The translations under genes and the position numbers were made by a program. Below the pieces are notes generated by a model. The model was not told where the DNA came from, did no database searches, and saw only the letters and a program-made list of their open reading frames with translations. DNA of 20,344 bases from a virus, in IMG/VR virus record IMGVR_UViG_3300025483_000094, positions 1 through 20,344 of that record. One strand, 5' to 3'. Shown here one piece after another: positions 11,530 to 17,500 of the stretch; position 1 is the stretch's first letter, and the number at the start of each line of letters is the position of its first letter.

Positions 11530-14500
11530 ATGCAAAACAAAAACATTAACGTATCTGATCGCGTCGAAGGTCAACTACCTGAGTTTATCAGGGAAGAGGA
11601 TCAGCAGTTTGTCAATTTTCTCTTCGAGTATTACAAGTCTCAGGAGAAAACAGGCAGACCATACGATATCCTTAACAACCTTCTGAATTATCTCGACATA
11701 GACGAGTATAATATTCAGAATCTTTCTAGCGACACACAACTACTTTCCGATGTAGGTCTCAACGAAGACAAATTGGAAGTAGAAGGGATTGATGGATTCC
11801 TGGATCAGAATGGATCCATCCTGGTTGACAATGAAGTCATGTACTATGAGTCTGTGACTCGTGGTCCTGATGCTATTATCACTCCTGGTGTATCTATTGC
11901 CCAGTTTGATAAAAAGAAACAACAACTGGAAAATCCTTTTACACTGTTCGATGGTGTAAGATCACAGTTTACTCTGAATTTCCTTGGCACGCCTGTTTCT
12001 CCTCCAAGTGCTGAGCATCTTATTGTAATTACTTACAATTACTTCAATATCCCTGGGGTTGACTACTACCTTGAGGGAGATGAGATCCGTTTCACCACTC
12101 CACCCCGTCAAAGGACTGGTGTTGACAACTCAGACTTTACTCAGATCGTTTATCTGGTTGGTTATGCAAACCAATCTATTTTGACATTGGATTCCGTCCC
12201 ATTTGCCGAGTGGCAGGGTGGACATAACTATCCAATGCGTCTCAACACTCAGGCATACCGTCCTACATCAGAAATTGGTCTGATTGTTAACAGAAACGGT
12301 AAACTCCTCAAGCCTTACGAAGATTACTCCGTATTTGAAGACACACTGATCTTTGATGCACAACTGGGTGCTGCTGATACCATTCACATCCACTCTGTTG
12401 AGTATATTGCACCTTCATATGGATCTGGTGCAGATGCGATTGTCCAGGTATCTCCAAGCGGTACGGTCGATCGCTTGATCTCTAAGTCGGGCGGTAGTGG
12501 TTACCGTTTGGACTTCAATCCAAAGGTTACCATCATCTCAAAAAACGGTGAGGGTGCAACTGCTAAGTCGCTGATTGGTGGCGTTAAGGATATTCGTCTT
12601 ATTGACGGTGGACAGGGTTATACATCATACAACCCACCAATTCCTGTCATCGCTGAGCCCACAAACAGCAGCGGTAGTTTTGCTGTGCTGTCTTTGACTG
12701 TTGATGATACAACAGGACAAGTCGATTCTATTACCATCGAGAATTCTGGTAGTGGATATGACTTCATTCCCGCTATTACGTTTAGAAACCCCGCTGGTGC
12801 TGTAATTACTCAACCTCAGATTGATTCTGAAGGTAGACTTGTCCCCAACAGCATTGAAGTAACTGAATTTGGTCAAGGATACTCCAATCCTCCCATTGTC
12901 TATCTTGATCCTGCTCCTGAAGGCGGTATCAACGCTCAGGCAGTTTCTAGAATCAACCAGGACGGTCAGGTCTATGAAGTCCTGATCACAAATAGAGGTA
13001 GAGGGTATACAACACCCCCTAGAGCTCGTATTATCCAACCTGTGGGCGCACAGGTGCTTGACGTGACCGTTGCATCGGGATCTGTCACCAATATCGAAAT
13101 GCTGACTGGTGGACAAGGTTATACCGATGCTCCTTCCGTCTATATCGTTGACGATCGCAAAGATGCTTACGGTGTGCCTATCGGAGGCACTGGTGCAGAA
13201 GCAATTGCAACAATCTTCAATGGCGAGATCACTGATATCAACGTTGTCAATTTTGGTGAAGGATATTCATCTGAATTCCCTCCTAAAGTCTATATTGCTC
13301 AACCTCGTGCTGCTAGAGCGTCTGTAGACGTTGGTTTTGATGAAGTTACAGGTTTTGATATCATTGAGCGTGGGCAGGGTTACTCCCCCTCAGCATTCTT
13401 GGGGATATCTCGTGGTGTGTCTGGTCCTGTTGGATACGATCAACTCAGCAACGAAATCTATGCTGGTGAGAGTGCCCTGAGGCAGTCTACACACCCCCAG
13501 GGGTCGATTGTCACCAATCTGGACTCTCTCTTCCTAAAAGAGGTTTTTGATAAGTTTAGAAGACAGTTTCTGCCTACTATTGACGTTGACTTTAGCAAAG
13601 TCAACCCTGTGCAAGTCATTAAGACCATTAAAGACTTCTATATCTCAAAAGGCACAGAGCTTGCTACTCAGTATCTGTTTAAGATCCTGTTTGGTGAAAA
13701 TATTTCCATCTTCTACCCTAAAGATGAGATTCTCAGTCCTTCTGCAGCAACCTGGGTGGTTGACACCGTGTTGCGTGCTGAATTGCTCGAAGGTGACCCT
13801 GCTAACCTGATCGATTCTCAGTTGAATCAGTATGCTGACCCCGTTGACCAAAATATTAAGGCAGCAAATGCTTTGATTGAGAATGTCATCACTATCATCG
13901 AAGGTACTGACACAATTTACGAATTGGCAATCTCAGAGGAAACTCTGACTGGCGAATTCAAGATTCCTTACAAAACTACTCTGGTAGAACCTCTGTCTAC
14001 TGAGGGTCAGATTATTACTGTTGACTCTACCATCGGATGGCCTGCTAGAAACGGCACAATCCGTATTAATGATCAGGAAGAGGTCCAGTATAAGGAAAAA
14101 TCTCTTAACCAGTTTATCGAATGCACCAGAAGTAGGAATGGTGTTGTTGAGGATTGGGATCCTGGCACTGTGGTCCAATCGGATATCTTTGTGTATGTCA
14201 ATAGAGGCACAGCACAAGAATGTAAGATGCGTGTCCTGGGTATTGCTGAAGCAGGCACTACCGTGCTGGATGATACTGGATCTTATTACATTCAGGGTGA
14301 CAAACTAAAAGTTGCTAACCTGGGATCAACAGCACTTGATGAAAGACTGTCTTCTTGGTTGTATAACGTCAAGAAACTGATCAAGGTTAATCGTGTTGAG
14401 TCTGGTGGTGTTAATAACCAGACTGCAACTGTTTATTGTGATAATCCCCACGGTCTGCTGGTTTCTGATCAGGTGACAATCTATGGTGCAAACCCCGTTG

Positions 14501-17500
14501 TATATAACGGCACCTTTACAGTCACATCTCGTATTGACCCCTTAACTTTCTCTTATCAACTTAACACACCCACCGATATCATACCTCAGGGTAATATCTT
14601 GCTGTCAGTTGACCTTAACAGAGGTAAGTCAAACCAACAGTCAATTAACAAGGTTGTAAGTGAGTTTACGACTAATATCCAAAACTCCTTCTTTAATGAT
14701 ACTTATGTGTATGTGGCAGCATCTGGTCTGCCCAACTACAAGATTGGTCCTTTCATTGGATCGGCGCTTATCCCTGGTAACCAGCGTAAACTGCTGAGAT
14801 TCCCCAGGTCTGTCCAGACCATCTCTGAGCGTCAGGATGTTGCTACAAACTCACCTATTGGTGCATGGATCAATGGTGTATCTATCTGGTCCTATAAGTC
14901 TTCTGAATTTGTCCAATTTGGACCTCTGACAGCGGTTACAGTTACCAATAAAGGCGAAAACTATGATGCTGGTAACAAACCAAACCTTGAAATTACAGGT
15001 GGTGGTGGCACAGGTGCTGCTGGTGAAGTTATTGTTAATGGTAGTCTGACATCTTTTACTGTCACTAACCAAGGTAGTGGTTATACAGAATCACCTCTGG
15101 TTTCTATCGTTGGTGGCGGTGGTAGCGGTGCAACTGCACAAGCAGTTATCACTGGTGGTCGTGTTACCAGAATCCTGGTTGAGCAGCAAGGTAGTGGATA
15201 TATTTCTCAACCTAGCGTTGCTATTACTGGTGGCGGTGGCACAGGTGCAACAGCAATTGCTAACGTCCGTGGTCCTATTTCTGGTGTTAACATCACCAAC
15301 TTCGGCAGTGGATATACTTCAGATCCCACAGTTAGAGTCAACTCTGGTGAAGGTGCTCTGGCACAACCCATTGTGATCAATGGTCGTATCGTATCTATCG
15401 CTATTATTAACTCTGGTAGTGGTTATACCACTGCACCTAACGTAATCATCAATGGTGATGGTTTTGGTGCTATTGGTATTGCAACTATCGGCACCATTGG
15501 TGAAGACAAAGGACGTGTGTTGTCTGTGACCATTACCAATAAAGGTGTTGGATATACACAAGGCAATACTACAGTCAGACTTCAGTCTATCGGTGAGATG
15601 GCAACATTCACCCCTGAAGTGTTTAAGTGGAATAGAAACCTGCAGTATGACCTTGTTAATAAGTATGACTTCTCTAGAGGATACGTCTTCACTGGATATA
15701 ACAACCAGTTTGGTGGCGAATATGCTCACCTAAGTGACCCTAAAGAGTTGCGTTATGTGGTGGGTGATAACGTATTCTTAGATCCCGTTACTCAGCAATT
15801 CCAAGAGCTTGAGTCAAACTACAAGCACTCTCCGATCATCGGTTGGGCATTTGACGGTAACCCTATTTACGGTCCTTATGGATACATTGATCCCACTGAT
15901 CAAAACAGTGGCATCAGAAGACTGCGTACGTCCTATAAACTGAAAGATAACGTTGTTTTTGACGAAGCAACAAATCCAAACCCATCTCGTGTAGATGGTC
16001 CAACCATTGCGGACTATCCTGCTGGATCGTTTGTAGCAGACTACACCTACGACTTCCAGTCTGGTGACTTGGATAACTACAATGGACGATTCTGTAAGAC
16101 ACCTGAATACCCCGATGGCACTTACGCATACTTTATCACAATTGATGCGTCAGATGCTGGTATTGCAGAATTCCCATACATTGTTGGACCCCAGTTTAAC
16201 TCTCAGCCCGACGCGTGGAATTTCAACCAGGCAGCAACACAAGAAAATATCCCCTCTGACGTTGTAAGATACAGAGACCCCTATGTTGACGTTGACATTG
16301 ACATCGATCGTCAACCTAACCAAGAAGCAGATGTCCTGACGACTGAGGTCGAAGGATATCCCATCATCTTTGAAATCCAAGATAGCAACAATGATGGTCT
16401 GATTGATGCTAACGAGCAGCAAGAGATTCTTGAGATGTCTGAAGAGGCAACTCTACAAATCTATGACTACTTCCCTCAAGTATCGGCAGAATCTAGAGTT
16501 GATATCGAAGTTGAGACAACCACTCAATTTGAGAATGCTCAGATTGACGGTTTTGTGATTGAAAACCCTGGTGAGTCTTATCAGGTTAATGATACTGTCT
16601 TCTTTGATAATAAAGACACTGGTGGATTCGGTGCATCTGCAATTATCGAATCTGTTAAAGGTCAAACTATTCTTGGTTACACCAAGGAGATGATTGGCGA
16701 TCGCCCTTATGGTGTTATCACCACTGAGGTTGAGCACGAGTTGCGTCAGCAAGACGTTATCATTGTTAACTCACGTCCTATCACCGACAACACCAACAAA
16801 TCTTTTAGAGTTAAGGTTGTTGCTGGTGTTGAGAATATCCGTGTCCTGCAAGAGGGTATTGGATATAACGTTGACATTCCTCCCACTTTTGAGTTGATTA
16901 CTACTCAGGGTCAGGATGCTGCATTGCGTCTGAATCTGCAAAATACTGGTCAAGTGCAAACTGCAGACATCATTAACTCTGGTAATGGATACGATCCTGC
17001 GAATCCTCCTCAGATTCGTGTTTCTCATCCCCAGCAGTTTAAGAAGACTCGTTATTGGATTACTGACTATCTGGAAGCAACAGGTAAACTGACTGTTAAT
17101 GATGTTGTCCAGTCACAAGATCGCTATACCTATATTTGCGGTAGTGTTACTGAGCCTGATGGTGACCAGTCAGCAATTCTTGCCAAGTTTGATGACTTGG
17201 GACAACTAATCTGGGAGCGTACACTGATTCCCCAGAATGCTAATCAAAAGCGTGCCGAATTCATCACTATGACTCTTGAGGAGTCAGAAGAAAACGACCT
17301 CATTTATGTAACAGGCCAAACATATGATCCCAGTAACGATGTCTACAACCCTGACATCTGGATTGGTCTATATGAGTCTGGTTTTGATAATGCTGCTGCT
17401 CCCTCAGGTATTCTGAAGTGGCAAAGAGCAATTGGTGGTATCTCTGGCAGTACAAGACGTGATTATGTTACGTCTATCCGCCTCGACCAAGAAAAGCAGA

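Noticed and set aside
12625-13116. Reverse-strand open frame of 163 codons
   Set aside because: It lies antisense to the GxGY repeats of the giant protein, whose frame is continuous and has recognisable domains; the translation looks like a shadow of repeat-biased codons.
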